Numbered from the stretch's first letter, positions 6,794 to 16,663 are shown. The stretch: 19,837 nt of DNA from DATGZX01 sp035296965 (GCA_035296965.1 DATGZX010000239.1:1-19837), one strand, 5' to 3'. Translations and numbers: made by a program. The notes: a model not told the origin generated them from the letters alone.

Positions 6794-7075
6794 ATGCCTG
6801 CTACGCGGAGCCGTGATAAAGGGGATGTCCTGGAACAGGCATCGCCACGGAGCGATGCCTACACGGGGATGCTGATTGTCTCCTTGCTGGCGACGATCAC
6901 CGGCATACTCTTCCTTTGGCTGGATTACCGGGAATATCCTCCAGACCAGAAGCCACCGGCAGCCAAGGCCCCGGTGTCACAGATGGGCGGCGGCGCTCGT
7001 ACAACGGGAGTTCCTGCGCCTGTCCAGCAGCCCCCACCGGGAAACCAGGGCGCGACGCCACCGGTTACCAAGTAG
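6794..7075 (+). CDS. Small single-pass membrane protein with proline-rich tail
   Basis: A 93-aa protein of unknown function. A charged N-terminus of about 23 residues precedes one membrane helix (about 24-43: TGMLIVSLLATITGILFLWL). This is followed by DYREYPPDQKPP and a Pro/Ala/Gly/Gln-rich tail to the end. AAGGA lies 11 nt before the ATG. It follows the third paralogue by 48 bp on the same strand, and a terminator lies 60 bp downstream, so it is the last gene of the cluster. The anchor differs from that of the three paralogues. Size and composition suggest an accessory subunit of the same complex. Confidence 0.75.
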   Translation: MPATRSRDKGDVLEQASPRSDAYTGMLIVSLLATITGILFLWLDYREYPPDQKPPAAKAPVSQMGGGARTTGVPAPVQQPPPGNQGATPPVTK

Positions 7076-7090
7076 CGCTTCGCGCATGTA

Positions 7091-7111
7091 GCACAAGCTG
7101 TCAGCTTGTGC
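7091..7111. repeat. 21-bp near-perfect palindrome (possible dispersed REP-like element)
   Basis: GCACAAGCTG and CAGCTTGTGC are 10-bp perfect inverted arms around a single T. As RNA they form an 8-bp stem with a 5-nt loop. It lies 15 bp after the last gene of the cluster and 24 bp before the terminator. Short palindromes like this after genes are often dispersed repeats, but only one copy was seen in this window. Confidence 0.5.
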
Positions 7112-7134
7112 CACCAAGCATCCAGAGCCGATTC

Positions 7135-7180
7135 GAACGACCCGACAGGAGTGAATCTCTTGCCGGGTCGTTCTATTTTC
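7135..7180 (+). terminator. Rho-independent terminator of the membrane-protein cluster
   Basis: GAACGACCCG (7135-7144) and CGGGTCGTTC (7164-7173) form a perfect 10-bp GC-rich stem with a 19-nt loop. TATTTTC follows directly. It lies 60 bp after the stop of the 93-aa protein on the same strand. Confidence 0.8.
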
Positions 7181-7325
7181 GTTGCCGCCTTGGTCTGCGA
7201 CTCGCGCCTCAACAATCTTCCAGAAAAGAGAAATGCAAGCCTCAACCGCGGATTTCCCGGCACTATTCCACGCATCAACACGGAAAATTAATCCCATTTG
7301 TTAGGTTGGGATGGCTACGAGTGTC

Positions 7326-7354
7326 TTGACAGGCGTGGAAAGTTGGCTTACACT
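7326..7354 (+). promoter_or_regulatory. Strong sigma70-like promoter upstream of the giant surface protein
   Basis: TTGACA (perfect -35) and TACACT (4 of 6 -10 bases) are separated by exactly 17 bp. It lies 520 bp before the giant gene's ATG at 7874, with no convincing gene between them. It is the best promoter candidate for that gene and implies a leader of about 510 nt. Confidence 0.6.
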
Positions 7355-7383
7355 GTTTTTTCGCCTTCATCAGGCGAAAAAAC
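7355..7383 (+). promoter_or_regulatory. 12-bp perfect hairpin at the start of the leader
   Basis: GTTTTTTCGCCT (7355-7366) and AGGCGAAAAAAC (7372-7383) are perfect 12-bp inverted arms around TCATC. The hairpin begins right after the -10 box, so the transcript would start inside or just before it. The T run comes before the GC part and the A run after it, the reverse of a terminator on either strand. It is more likely a 5'-end mRNA stabiliser or an operator; the role is inferred. Confidence 0.55.
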
Positions 7384-7873
7384 GTCTCCCCCCTGCGACA
7401 TAGTTTACGCGCCGAGTTCCGTCCCCTCAGTCAATGGCGTACTGAATGGGCTGGCCAATGCCTTTTCCGTTGGGCGTGGTGGGCTGGTGGGAATCTCGGT
7501 TGGAGCACGAGATTCGAACAGCCCCGCGAATGGATTCGTGCCGGGGCATAACCAGAGGCTTCGGAGGCGAGTTTCCCCCATCAGCATTTGCCAAGTATGA
7601 ACCGCGCTCTCGCCGGTCGGGACTGGATGATCCCGGGTGCGCGGAAATGGGCGAAACTATACTCCGAGCAAACTTATTCGCTACTGGAGCAATCGTTCGT
7701 ATCGGTTCTTTCGTCTTTATTTTGTGTTCAGAGTGGGGAGACCCTGCAAGGGCCGCCACGCAAGCGGTTTTTGACGGTTTTCTCGCATTTGGGGCCCCCG
7801 AAGTCGCAGGGCGGGCGCACGCGGCCGCGACGAAGACCCCGGAACACGCGTTTTAGCAAGCCGAGGACGCACC
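7384..7873 (+). other. Long leader region of the giant gene
   Basis: About 490 bp between the hairpin and the giant gene. Overlapping open frames run through it, but none shows a recognisable domain, signal peptide or ribosome binding site. A TATACT box (7658-7663) lacks a matching -35. I could not identify a known riboswitch class. GAGG at 7863-7866 is the ribosome binding site for ATG 7874. Confidence 0.4.
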
Positions 7874-10800
7874 ATGAAATTCCTGTCCCTCGTGAGGCTT
7901 TTTAGCGATCGTTGGCCGTTTGAGGGTGCCCTTCAGACCAGGCGCCCCTCCGGAAGGAGGAAGATCCGCAAGGGCCGCAGTCGGCACATGGCTTTGGAAC
8001 AGCTGGAAGATCGATGCCTGCTATCCGTGCTGCCGACGCCCACGGTAATCGATCACACGGACATATCCGGTCCACAGCCCGGTCCGCAGGGGCCGAATAA
8101 CCACAACACGCCGGCGATCGCCGTAGACCCCAACAACCCCAACAAGCAGTTCACGGTTTTCGACGTGAATACTCCTCAGGAGGCCAGTCCCGAGAACCCC
8201 AACCTCTGGAGAGTTGACGGGGAATACTCCACGAACGGCGGCTTTTCCTGGAATTTCCTGTTCGAATCCGACATGCTGATCGACCCATCGAGTCCTACGA
8301 CCGCCCCCGTCCCCTTCCTCCAAGCGACCAACGCCAGCATCAGCTTTGACGCGAACGACAATGTTTACATTTTGTATTCTGAGCACAATGCTGGAACACC
8401 AGCGCCCTCCAATTCCAGCGCACTCGTGCTTCAGAAGTATTCCTTCTCAGGCTCGCGGCCGATAGAGCAGCTCTTCCCGAACAGCGCCGACCCCAACCTC
8501 AATATCCTTTACGAATCGACGGCCGATCCGGCCGTTACGCCCATGCTGGCGGTCGATGCCAACCCGCGTCCGGGGTCACCCATTCTCGGGGTCGATGGAG
8601 CGAGTAGCCAAGGGGATCCTTATTCGGGCAACGTCTACGTTGCCTGGAGCACCAACAACGTCGCTCCCACCCACGTCCCTGCGAGCCTGTTCAACCCTAA
8701 CACGATTAAGGTCATGGGATCGACCGACGGCGGAACGTCTTTCGGCGCGGTCGAGACTGTGAATCCGTCCATCAATTTCGGCGGCGCCGAGCGCGACACG
8801 TCTCCCACCCTGGTGGTAAGCGCCGGCACGGCGGACGGCAGGCTCAAACCGGGCCAAGTCATCATCGCCTACGATGATTTTGGTAGCGGTGCTGGCCTGA
8901 ATCCGCCGTTGGACTTCATCGAAGTCAATCCGATGCAGGGGCTCTCAGGCGGCTCATTCACCCAGCAGACACCTGCCCCGATCGGCACAGATCCAGTGTC
9001 TGTAAATGTGGCGTCCGGGTTCACCGCCGTTTCAGACCTGCAAGTCACCGTCAACATCCTCTGGCCCAATCTGGGCGAAATTCAGATCCAGCTGGAGGCG
9101 CCCAACGGCCAGGTGGTGACGCTGCTCAACAACCGTCTCAACGCCAAGGGCCAGACCATCAGCACCTTCATTGGCACCGGCGGCGCGAACATGGGCGTCG
9201 ACGCTATGGGGCAGCCGCTCGGCACTACCTTCGATGACGATGCGGCACGCTCGATCGTAGATACCATCAACGGCGCGTCCGCGCCGTTTATCGGTCACTA
9301 TATTCCCGAAAACCTGCTCAGCGCTTTTGACGGTCTCACCGCGTCTCAAGTCAATGGCACATGGAATCTCATCGTTACCGATGTCGATCCAGACACGAGC
9401 ACGCAGCCGAAAGAGATCGTCAACTGGACTTTGAGCATCAATTCGGGTCTCTCGCCAAGTCCGAGCGTGGAGCTCGCGACAGCGAGCCAGGTGCGCGGCG
9501 CCCTCAGCAGCCCTTATCCGCTCAGCGTTCCTGCGGATCCGACCCGCGGCGTGGGCCCCGACATTCAACTTGCTTCCGATAATTCCCTGGGCTCGTTCAG
9601 CCAACATCAAGGCCGGCTTTATTTGGTTTACGTCGGACATATCAATTCCCCGGTCAACCCGGCGATTAACACCGACATTGAACTGATCACTTCGGATAAC
9701 GGCGGCCTGTCGTGGAGTTCACCTGTCACGGTCAATAACGACGACGCGCAGACCGACGGCTTCTCCGGTGCCAGCCCGATCAGCGGTCGGCCCCAGTTCG
9801 ACCCGGCAATCGCGGTCGACAACACCACGGGCACCGTTGTCATCACTTTCTACGACGCGCGCAACGATCCTTCCTCGGCTCGCGTCGCACAGTACATCGC
9901 CACGAGCATCGACGGCGGCAAGACCTTTGGCGCGGAGACCTTCCTCAACACTCCCCAGGTTGCCTTCAATGCGGCGACAGCGTCGGACGTCGTCATCGGC
10001 CCGATCCCGGACAACGAGTCCTCGGCCAGCGGCGTTGCCGACACGCAATTCGCCTTCGGCGACCGTGAAGGGTTGGCAGTATCGAACGGCAGGGTATATG
10101 CCGTCTGGGCTGGAAACTTGAACGGCGGCACCAACGGCACCGAGAAGCTGGATATCTTCGGAGCCATCGCAGAAATCCCGGCGGGGCCGCGGATCATCAG
10201 CAGCACCATGGGCCCCGTCACTCCACTCCTAAATAACACCTACGCGGCCGACGGCACCGAACTGGCAAACACTTTCGATGTTCAATTCGATCGCTACGTC
10301 GACCCAAGCACCTTTACCACGAGTCAGGTAACGGTGGTCTTCCGCAACACGACGACTCCGACCAGCTCACCCGGGGTTAACCTGACGGTGCTTTCAGTAA
10401 CTCCACTCGACTCTGGTCCCTTGGGCGCGACGCAGTTCCGGATCAAGTTCGATCCCACCAATGCCTTTACGGTGGACCACACCTACGTAGGCACTTACAG
10501 CTACAGCGTCGGGCCCAACATTCAGGACCGGATTCCCAGCGATGTCCTCGGGGTAGTGAAAACCGGCAACAAGATGGACCAGAATGCCAATGGGGTCGCG
10601 GGCCAAACGAACGTCGACGCTTACGCCGCACCCCAGCCTTTGAATGGCATCCCGTTCCAGGGGCCGTACAATCAGCAGACGCTGCCGCTCATCGTTCCCG
10701 GGCCCCATATTGTGAGTACCTCCGTGGCCAAGAGCACGGGAACTGCCGAGAACCTGGTCCTCAACAACTCGGTCAGCGGCATCACCGTCGTTTTCGACCG

Positions 10801-13800
10801 CGACATGAATCCGGCCTCGTTCACCCCCAGCGACGTGCTGCGCGTGATGGGTCCGACCGGCCTGATCGGTCCGGGCGGCACGATACCTGCCTCATTCCAA
10901 ATCGTCCCCAATCCCAATGGGAACGATCCCAATCCCAGCGATCCGCGCACGTACCTGATCAAATTCCAGACGTTGTTGCCCCTAACCCTAAGTGGGACCT
11001 ACACAGTCACGCTGGCTTCGAGCATCACATCGGCAGCCGGCGATATGCTCGACACCAATGAAAACGCGGGCGTGTCGGTCCTGTTCGACACACCTACGGC
11101 GGGTACGACGCCGGTTACCTATTCGACGAACACGCCCGTGACTATCGGAAGTTTGACCACTGCCAATTCGGTGGTCGATTCGCCGATTACGGTGGCGGAC
11201 AATTACGTCGAGACTGGATCCGGGATCGCGGTCCAGCTCAATATCGCCTATCGGAACGACCCTGATTTGACGGCCACGCTGATCGCCCCCGACGGCACAA
11301 CAATGATTCTGCTTTTCGCGAACGTTGGGAACACGGGATCCAAAGCGAACTTCACGAACACCGTTCTCCAAGACTCTACGACCAGCGGTGGCATTACCGT
11401 CGCAAATTCTTCCATTACCACGGGCGCTCCCCCGTTTACGGGCCGATTCGCTCCGCAGACGCCACTGGACAGCCTTGGCGCGATTCCAGTCCAGGGGACA
11501 TGGACTCTGGAAATAGCGGACAGCGCCACCGGCACGACCGGTACGCTGCTGAACTGGTCGCTGACCTTTCTCAAGCCGTTGACGAGCACCGGGCTGGGCG
11601 AGCCGGTTGCAGACCAGGCAACAGTGAGCTTCCGAATCTTCACGATGGATCCATCCAATCCGCTGTCGCGCAACACGTGGACCGCGGTGGGGCCCGCTTC
11701 CATCGACAGCAACGGCCAGGCCGGCGTGATCAGCGCCCTGGCCGTCGATCCCTCGGACCCCTCTGGAAACACGGTGTACATCGGCGGCGCCAACGGCGGC
11801 GTTTGGAAGACCACGGACTTCTTGACGACGAATCCGGCCGGCCCCACCTGGATACCTCTCACCAACTTTGGCCCGGACTTTGCCATCAATATCGGCTCGA
11901 TCGCGATCTTCGGGCGCAATAATGATCCCAACCAGTCGATCATCATCGCCGCCACCGGCAATGCCGACAACGCCAGTACGGGCAGCGGCGATTACAACTC
12001 CGCCGGCGTCGGCTTCCTGAGGTCGATGGACGGCGGGGTTACCTGGACCCTGCTCGACAGCATCTCGAATGTCGATTCCAGCGGCAATCCGTTGCCCTTG
12101 AACCAGCGCACGCACGATTTCGTCGGCACTTACGCCTATAAGGTGCTGGTCGATCCGCGGCCGACTCCGAGCGGCAATGTCATCATTTATGCTGCCCTGG
12201 GCGGCACCAAGAACGACGGCGTCTGGCGGAGCACCGACAGCGGCAATACCTGGGTGCTCATGCGCGCCGGCCAGGCCACCGACATCGTGCTCGACCCCAA
12301 CAGCGGCAATCTTGACGCCATCAGCGATCCCACGGGCAACCTAGAAGTCCTTTACGCCGCGTTCCAGGGGAGCGGCGTCTACATCTCCCCCAACCAGGGC
12401 CAAGTCTGGGAACAGTTGCTGGGCACCACCGGCGATCCCCTGATCCAGAATGGCGACCTGGCATTCCCGACGCCGATTCCGGTCGGGGCCAGCGCTTCGC
12501 CCGATGGCGCCAAAGGCCGCATTGTCCTTGGCAAGCCGGCTCTCACCGGCGTGTATTTGCCTGATGGCACTTACACGGGCAATCCTGTCGAAGACCTGAT
12601 ATACGAAGGCTGGCTATACGCGCTAGTTGTGGGAACCAATAACCAGGTCGACGGTTTGTACATGACCAAGGATTTTGGTCAAAACTGGACCAGGGTCGAC
12701 CTGAACACGGTGAATTCGACCATAGCTGGGCTTGAGACGACGATTCCCACCAACGACCCGAGTCAGGCAAACTATAGCGTGACCGGGATCGCCAGCTTTG
12801 CCCAGGGCAATTACGACGTCAGCATTGGCGTGGATCCGACCAACCCGAACATCGTCTACCTTGGCGGCACCACCGCCGGCAACCAGTCCGGCTTCATTCG
12901 CGTCGATACCACGAAATTGGCCGACGCACACGCATTCCTTATAGGAGAGAATGTCGCCGATGGCGGCAGGGTTGCGATCAAAACGACCGACCCGGTGACT
13001 CTCCTGAACTGGCCCAATGCACCGGGATTCTTCATCAATCCTGTTGAGAATCCCATCATCAACTTGATCCGCGATCCAAATGATCCATTCAACGGAAACA
13101 GCACGATCTTTGTCAGCAACATTGCGGAGTTCGATAACAACGGCACGGGCGCCACTTGGATACCCTTCGATCTGCCGGGGGATAGCTCGAACCAGCATGG
13201 CATGGAGGTCATCCGCGATCCGTTGACCGGTTTGGCTCGGCTGGTCATTGGCGATGACAATGGGATTTATACCGCCGTCGATGACAACGGCACGTTCGAC
13301 ACCGGGATCGGCACAGCTTCGGCGCCGATTGGCACGCGCGACGGCAATCTGCAAATCACGCAGTTCTTCTACGGAGCTGCGCAGCCGAGCAATTTGGCCG
13401 CCAGCATTGCCCAGGCCTTGTTCTACGGCATGTCAACGAGCAACGGCTACCCGCAATCGGATCCCAACATCCTCAGCGACGGCAATCTGCAATGGACGAC
13501 CCCGACCGTCAACGGCCAAGGCTCCGGCACCGGAGTGGCCACGGATCAGACCGGTACGGGAACACTCTATCAGTACACGTGGCCTGTAGACTACGGAACC
13601 AATTTCTTCCAGGTGACAACCGCGGGAGGCATCGCCACGGGCCGCACGTTCGGTTTGGTCCAGCAGAGCGGCAACGGCAACGTGCCCGACCCGCAATGGC
13701 CATCGACGGTCGGTTCCAACTTTGCCGTCAATCCGATCGACGGCAACGAAATCATCATCAGCTCCCAGGCCGGGCGCATCTTCGGCACCAGCGACCAGGC

Positions 13801-16618
13801 CCGAACGTGGCTGGTGATTGGCGATCCGACGGCGCTCGACGGCACCTACGCACCCGCCCTCGCGTTCGGTGCGCCGATTCCATCGGATCCGACGGGCGCT
13901 TTGAACGATTTCCTCTACGCCGGCACGAATGGCGGGCACATTTACGTCACCTTCACGGGTGGTGGGGCGAACGGCAACCAGTGGGTCAACATCTCCGGCG
14001 GCCTGGACGGCTCGCCAGTCCGTGAGATCATTACCGACCCGACTCGCGGCAAGGAAGATGCCTTCGCGGTCACGCTCAAGGGTGTGTACTACATGCCCAA
14101 CGCGGCGGCCTACAACTCCAACATCTCATCGAGCGAGTGGCAGAACATCACGGGTAACCTCTTCGCTATCGCACACAACCTGTTCACCGGGAGCAACGGG
14201 ACGCCCGGGCTCACGCTCGTCGAGCAGGAACTGCACAGTCTCCAGACGATCCAGGCTGACTGGCGCTATGCTATTCCCAACGGCAACGGCGGCACCTATC
14301 CAGTCCTTTACGTGGGCGGCGACGCCGGCGTGTACCGTTCCATCAACGACGGCCAATCGTGGACGGCTTTCCCGGACGTTGCAGATGACGGAGCGGCGCA
14401 AGACGGCGGATACCTGCCCAATACGGACATTACTGACCTTACCCTTGTGCTGGGCAACGTCGATCCGACCACCGGTCACCCGGTGCCGGCAGACTCGAGC
14501 GGCAATATCACCTCCCCCGACGTACTCTTGGCCACAACCGGCGGCCAAGGGTCCTTTGCCATCCGTCTGGCGCCGATTGTCATCCCCAACTCGCTCCAAC
14601 TCGACCCGACTTTACCCCCCCCAGGCGGCAGCGATAGCGGTGTCGACCCGACCCACGACGTCATCAGCGTACTCAATCCGGTAATTGACGGCATCAGCGA
14701 GGCGGCAACCTTCGGGAACTTCGTGGAAGTGCACCTGTACGATCTCACGCCAGGCCATCTTGTTAACGGTCTACCCCCGGAGATCGGCAGCATTGTAACC
14801 GGCTACTCGCACAAAGACCCCACGACTGGAATCTTCTACTCCGCTACCGACTCTACCGGTGAGTTCAAGATCCAGGTGGAGAATGGGCATTTCTTGGCAA
14901 ACGGCGACAGCGACGGCGTGATCACCCTCGGCATCCAGCTCGTCGATCCCGTCGGCGTCGTCAGCAACATGTACACATTCCAGTACACACTGGACACCGC
15001 GCCGGTCGTCGTTGCTTCCTCGATCCATCTCGATCCGAATGGGCCGTTGCCTCCAAGCGAGGGCGGCAGCGACACTGGCCTGTCGTTCACTGATGGGATC
15101 ACGTATGTCACGAATCCCATCATTGATGGACAGGTGGTTCAAGCGGCGCCGCTGCCGGTCAATTTGTATGACGTGACCAATCCGAACAATCCTATCTTGC
15201 TCAACACCTTGAACGCCTACATGACGAGTGCCACGGGAACCTTCTCTATCCCGGTCAATCCCGGCATTTACTTCTCGAACGGCACAACGGACGGGGTGCG
15301 CACAATTGAGGTCGTAGCCGAGCACGGCGGCAGCAGCGGTACGGCCGACTTCCAGTTCACGCTCCTAACGGTGCCGCCCCCGACGCCGGCAACTCCGACT
15401 CTCGATCCTGTCGATCTCGGCACCTCGACGGCCCCGAACGTGACGGACATCACGACGCCTGACTTCCTGGGGAACGGTCCCGCTAACGACGAGGTGCAGC
15501 TGTTTGCCAACGGCGTCGAGGTTGGCACGGACATCATCAGTGGCCAGGGCACGTATCGAGTCGAGGCCAGCTCATTGGCCAACGGCACGTACCAGATCAC
15601 GGTGCGCCTGGAAGATGTGGCCGGCAACCTGAGCGGCTTCTCGCCCGCCCTGTCGCCGCCGCTCGTGGTACAGACGACCGGACCGAGTATTCCGACCATC
15701 ACGCTGGATCCGACCTATGTCATCGGCGGCCCCAACACCAGCGCAGTCGATCCGACGCTGTACGACGGCACGGTGGACAAGGGCGACCAGATCGCGATCA
15801 TGGACGACAACTCGCCAATCGACACGTTTACAGCGACCAGCAATTCCTTCAGTCGATTCGAAAACCTGGGCGATGGCACGCACACCCTGGTTGTGCAAGC
15901 AACCGACCAGTTCGGACACGTGTCCAACTCCTTCCCGTTGACCGTAACGATCAACCTGGAGTCCCTCGACCCGGACCGCAAATTCGTCCGCCAGCTCTAT
16001 TTCGACGATCTGGGGCGCCCCGGTGCGCTACCCGAATGGAATCTGTGGCTGCCGGTGCTTTCGCAGACGAACGGGCGCACCGTGGCGGCCAACGATATCC
16101 TGCGCTCGCCCGAAGCGCGCGATTATGTGGTAAAGGGCTGGTATCAGACCTATCTCGGCCGGGCAGCGGTCAACGGTGAGGAACAGGTCTGGGTAAACCA
16201 GCTCCTGGCAGGCGCCACGGAAGAGCATGTCTTGAGTGAGATCCTGTCTTCCACGGAGTACCTCAACCACACGCCTGCAATCCTGGGGAATGGCGCGCCT
16301 GCGTCCAGCACGACCTTCATTGAAGCCTTGTACAGTCAGTTGCTGAACCGCAACCCCGGCGCAAACGAAGTCAAGTTCTGGCTGACGCAAATCCCAACCT
16401 TGGGTCGCCAAGGCGTCGCTCTGGAAATCCTGATGTCAGTGGAAAATCGCTCCGACGTCATGGTCGGCTATTACAAGAATCTGCTACGGCGGCCGACAGT
16501 ACCTTCGCAGATCGAAATCAACGACTGGGTGTTCTCGGGGCTAGACTTCGCGAGCATCCGCGTTGCCTTCGAGGGCAGCGAGGAGTACTTCTTCCGCGTC
16601 ACCGGCTTCATCCCGTAA
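7874..16618 (+). CDS. Giant secreted/surface protein with BNR propellers, two P domains, Ig-like modules and DUF4214-like C-terminus
   Basis: A 2914-aa protein. The Arg/Lys-rich N-terminus ends in LEQLEDRCLLS (41-51), a motif of planctomycete exported proteins (LEPR-XLL type). Order by eye: BNR-like region (about 55-375 and 527-770) with Asp boxes STNGGFSW, STDGGTSF, SDNGGLSW and SIDGGKTF, interrupted by P domain 1 (about 376-526, ending NGTWNLIVTD...NWTLSI). Two SbsA-type Ig-like domains follow (about 771-940 and 942-1083), then P domain 2 (about 1086-1236, QGTWTLEIAD...NWSLTF). A large VPS10/BNR-like propeller comes next (about 1266-2235; NGGVWKTTD, SMDGGVTWT, STDSGNTWV, SINDGQSWT). Four Ig-like repeats follow (about 2240-2700), two with LDP...GGSD[ST]G. 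The C-terminus (2699-2914) carries DUF4214-type repeats (FVRQLYFDDLGR, ALYSQLLNRNP, final SEEYFFRV). No catalytic protease or sialidase domain was recognised. It is probably an adhesin or surface-layer-associated protein. Confidence 0.9.
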   Translation: MKFLSLVRLFSDRWPFEGALQTRRPSGRRKIRKGRSRHMALEQLEDRCLLSVLPTPTVIDHTDISGPQPGPQGPNNHNTPAIAVDPNNPNKQFTVFDVNTPQEASPENPNLWRVDGEYSTNGGFSWNFLFESDMLIDPSSPTTAPVPFLQATNASISFDANDNVYILYSEHNAGTPAPSNSSALVLQKYSFSGSRPIEQLFPNSADPNLNILYESTADPAVTPMLAVDANPRPGSPILGVDGASSQGDPYSGNVYVAWSTNNVAPTHVPASLFNPNTIKVMGSTDGGTSFGAVETVNPSINFGGAERDTSPTLVVSAGTADGRLKPGQVIIAYDDFGSGAGLNPPLDFIEVNPMQGLSGGSFTQQTPAPIGTDPVSVNVASGFTAVSDLQVTVNILWPNLGEIQIQLEAPNGQVVTLLNNRLNAKGQTISTFIGTGGANMGVDAMGQPLGTTFDDDAARSIVDTINGASAPFIGHYIPENLLSAFDGLTASQVNGTWNLIVTDVDPDTSTQPKEIVNWTLSINSGLSPSPSVELATASQVRGALSSPYPLSVPADPTRGVGPDIQLASDNSLGSFSQHQGRLYLVYVGHINSPVNPAINTDIELITSDNGGLSWSSPVTVNNDDAQTDGFSGASPISGRPQFDPAIAVDNTTGTVVITFYDARNDPSSARVAQYIATSIDGGKTFGAETFLNTPQVAFNAATASDVVIGPIPDNESSASGVADTQFAFGDREGLAVSNGRVYAVWAGNLNGGTNGTEKLDIFGAIAEIPAGPRIISSTMGPVTPLLNNTYAADGTELANTFDVQFDRYVDPSTFTTSQVTVVFRNTTTPTSSPGVNLTVLSVTPLDSGPLGATQFRIKFDPTNAFTVDHTYVGTYSYSVGPNIQDRIPSDVLGVVKTGNKMDQNANGVAGQTNVDAYAAPQPLNGIPFQGPYNQQTLPLIVPGPHIVSTSVAKSTGTAENLVLNNSVSGITVVFDRDMNPASFTPSDVLRVMGPTGLIGPGGTIPASFQIVPNPNGNDPNPSDPRTYLIKFQTLLPLTLSGTYTVTLASSITSAAGDMLDTNENAGVSVLFDTPTAGTTPVTYSTNTPVTIGSLTTANSVVDSPITVADNYVETGSGIAVQLNIAYRNDPDLTATLIAPDGTTMILLFANVGNTGSKANFTNTVLQDSTTSGGITVANSSITTGAPPFTGRFAPQTPLDSLGAIPVQGTWTLEIADSATGTTGTLLNWSLTFLKPLTSTGLGEPVADQATVSFRIFTMDPSNPLSRNTWTAVGPASIDSNGQAGVISALAVDPSDPSGNTVYIGGANGGVWKTTDFLTTNPAGPTWIPLTNFGPDFAINIGSIAIFGRNNDPNQSIIIAATGNADNASTGSGDYNSAGVGFLRSMDGGVTWTLLDSISNVDSSGNPLPLNQRTHDFVGTYAYKVLVDPRPTPSGNVIIYAALGGTKNDGVWRSTDSGNTWVLMRAGQATDIVLDPNSGNLDAISDPTGNLEVLYAAFQGSGVYISPNQGQVWEQLLGTTGDPLIQNGDLAFPTPIPVGASASPDGAKGRIVLGKPALTGVYLPDGTYTGNPVEDLIYEGWLYALVVGTNNQVDGLYMTKDFGQNWTRVDLNTVNSTIAGLETTIPTNDPSQANYSVTGIASFAQGNYDVSIGVDPTNPNIVYLGGTTAGNQSGFIRVDTTKLADAHAFLIGENVADGGRVAIKTTDPVTLLNWPNAPGFFINPVENPIINLIRDPNDPFNGNSTIFVSNIAEFDNNGTGATWIPFDLPGDSSNQHGMEVIRDPLTGLARLVIGDDNGIYTAVDDNGTFDTGIGTASAPIGTRDGNLQITQFFYGAAQPSNLAASIAQALFYGMSTSNGYPQSDPNILSDGNLQWTTPTVNGQGSGTGVATDQTGTGTLYQYTWPVDYGTNFFQVTTAGGIATGRTFGLVQQSGNGNVPDPQWPSTVGSNFAVNPIDGNEIIISSQAGRIFGTSDQARTWLVIGDPTALDGTYAPALAFGAPIPSDPTGALNDFLYAGTNGGHIYVTFTGGGANGNQWVNISGGLDGSPVREIITDPTRGKEDAFAVTLKGVYYMPNAAAYNSNISSSEWQNITGNLFAIAHNLFTGSNGTPGLTLVEQELHSLQTIQADWRYAIPNGNGGTYPVLYVGGDAGVYRSINDGQSWTAFPDVADDGAAQDGGYLPNTDITDLTLVLGNVDPTTGHPVPADSSGNITSPDVLLATTGGQGSFAIRLAPIVIPNSLQLDPTLPPPGGSDSGVDPTHDVISVLNPVIDGISEAATFGNFVEVHLYDLTPGHLVNGLPPEIGSIVTGYSHKDPTTGIFYSATDSTGEFKIQVENGHFLANGDSDGVITLGIQLVDPVGVVSNMYTFQYTLDTAPVVVASSIHLDPNGPLPPSEGGSDTGLSFTDGITYVTNPIIDGQVVQAAPLPVNLYDVTNPNNPILLNTLNAYMTSATGTFSIPVNPGIYFSNGTTDGVRTIEVVAEHGGSSGTADFQFTLLTVPPPTPATPTLDPVDLGTSTAPNVTDITTPDFLGNGPANDEVQLFANGVEVGTDIISGQGTYRVEASSLANGTYQITVRLEDVAGNLSGFSPALSPPLVVQTTGPSIPTITLDPTYVIGGPNTSAVDPTLYDGTVDKGDQIAIMDDNSPIDTFTATSNSFSRFENLGDGTHTLVVQATDQFGHVSNSFPLTVTINLESLDPDRKFVRQLYFDDLGRPGALPEWNLWLPVLSQTNGRTVAANDILRSPEARDYVVKGWYQTYLGRAAVNGEEQVWVNQLLAGATEEHVLSEILSSTEYLNHTPAILGNGAPASSTTFIEALYSQLLNRNPGANEVKFWLTQIPTLGRQGVALEILMSVENRSDVMVGYYKNLLRRPTVPSQIEINDWVFSGLDFASIRVAFEGSEEYFFRVTGFIP

Positions 16619-16663
16619 GGGGGCGGGACGGAGGCAAGCGAACCTGGAGTGCCGACGAAGGGT

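Noticed and set aside
7446..7905. Overlapping ORFs of about 105-136 aa in the leader of the giant gene
   Set aside because: There is no ribosome binding site, domain, signal or coherent codon pattern, and they overlap each other in different frames.
11248..12115. Long minus-strand ORFs (up to 375 aa) inside the giant gene
   Set aside because: They lie opposite a continuous reading frame with clear P-domain and Asp-box motifs and show no domains of their own.
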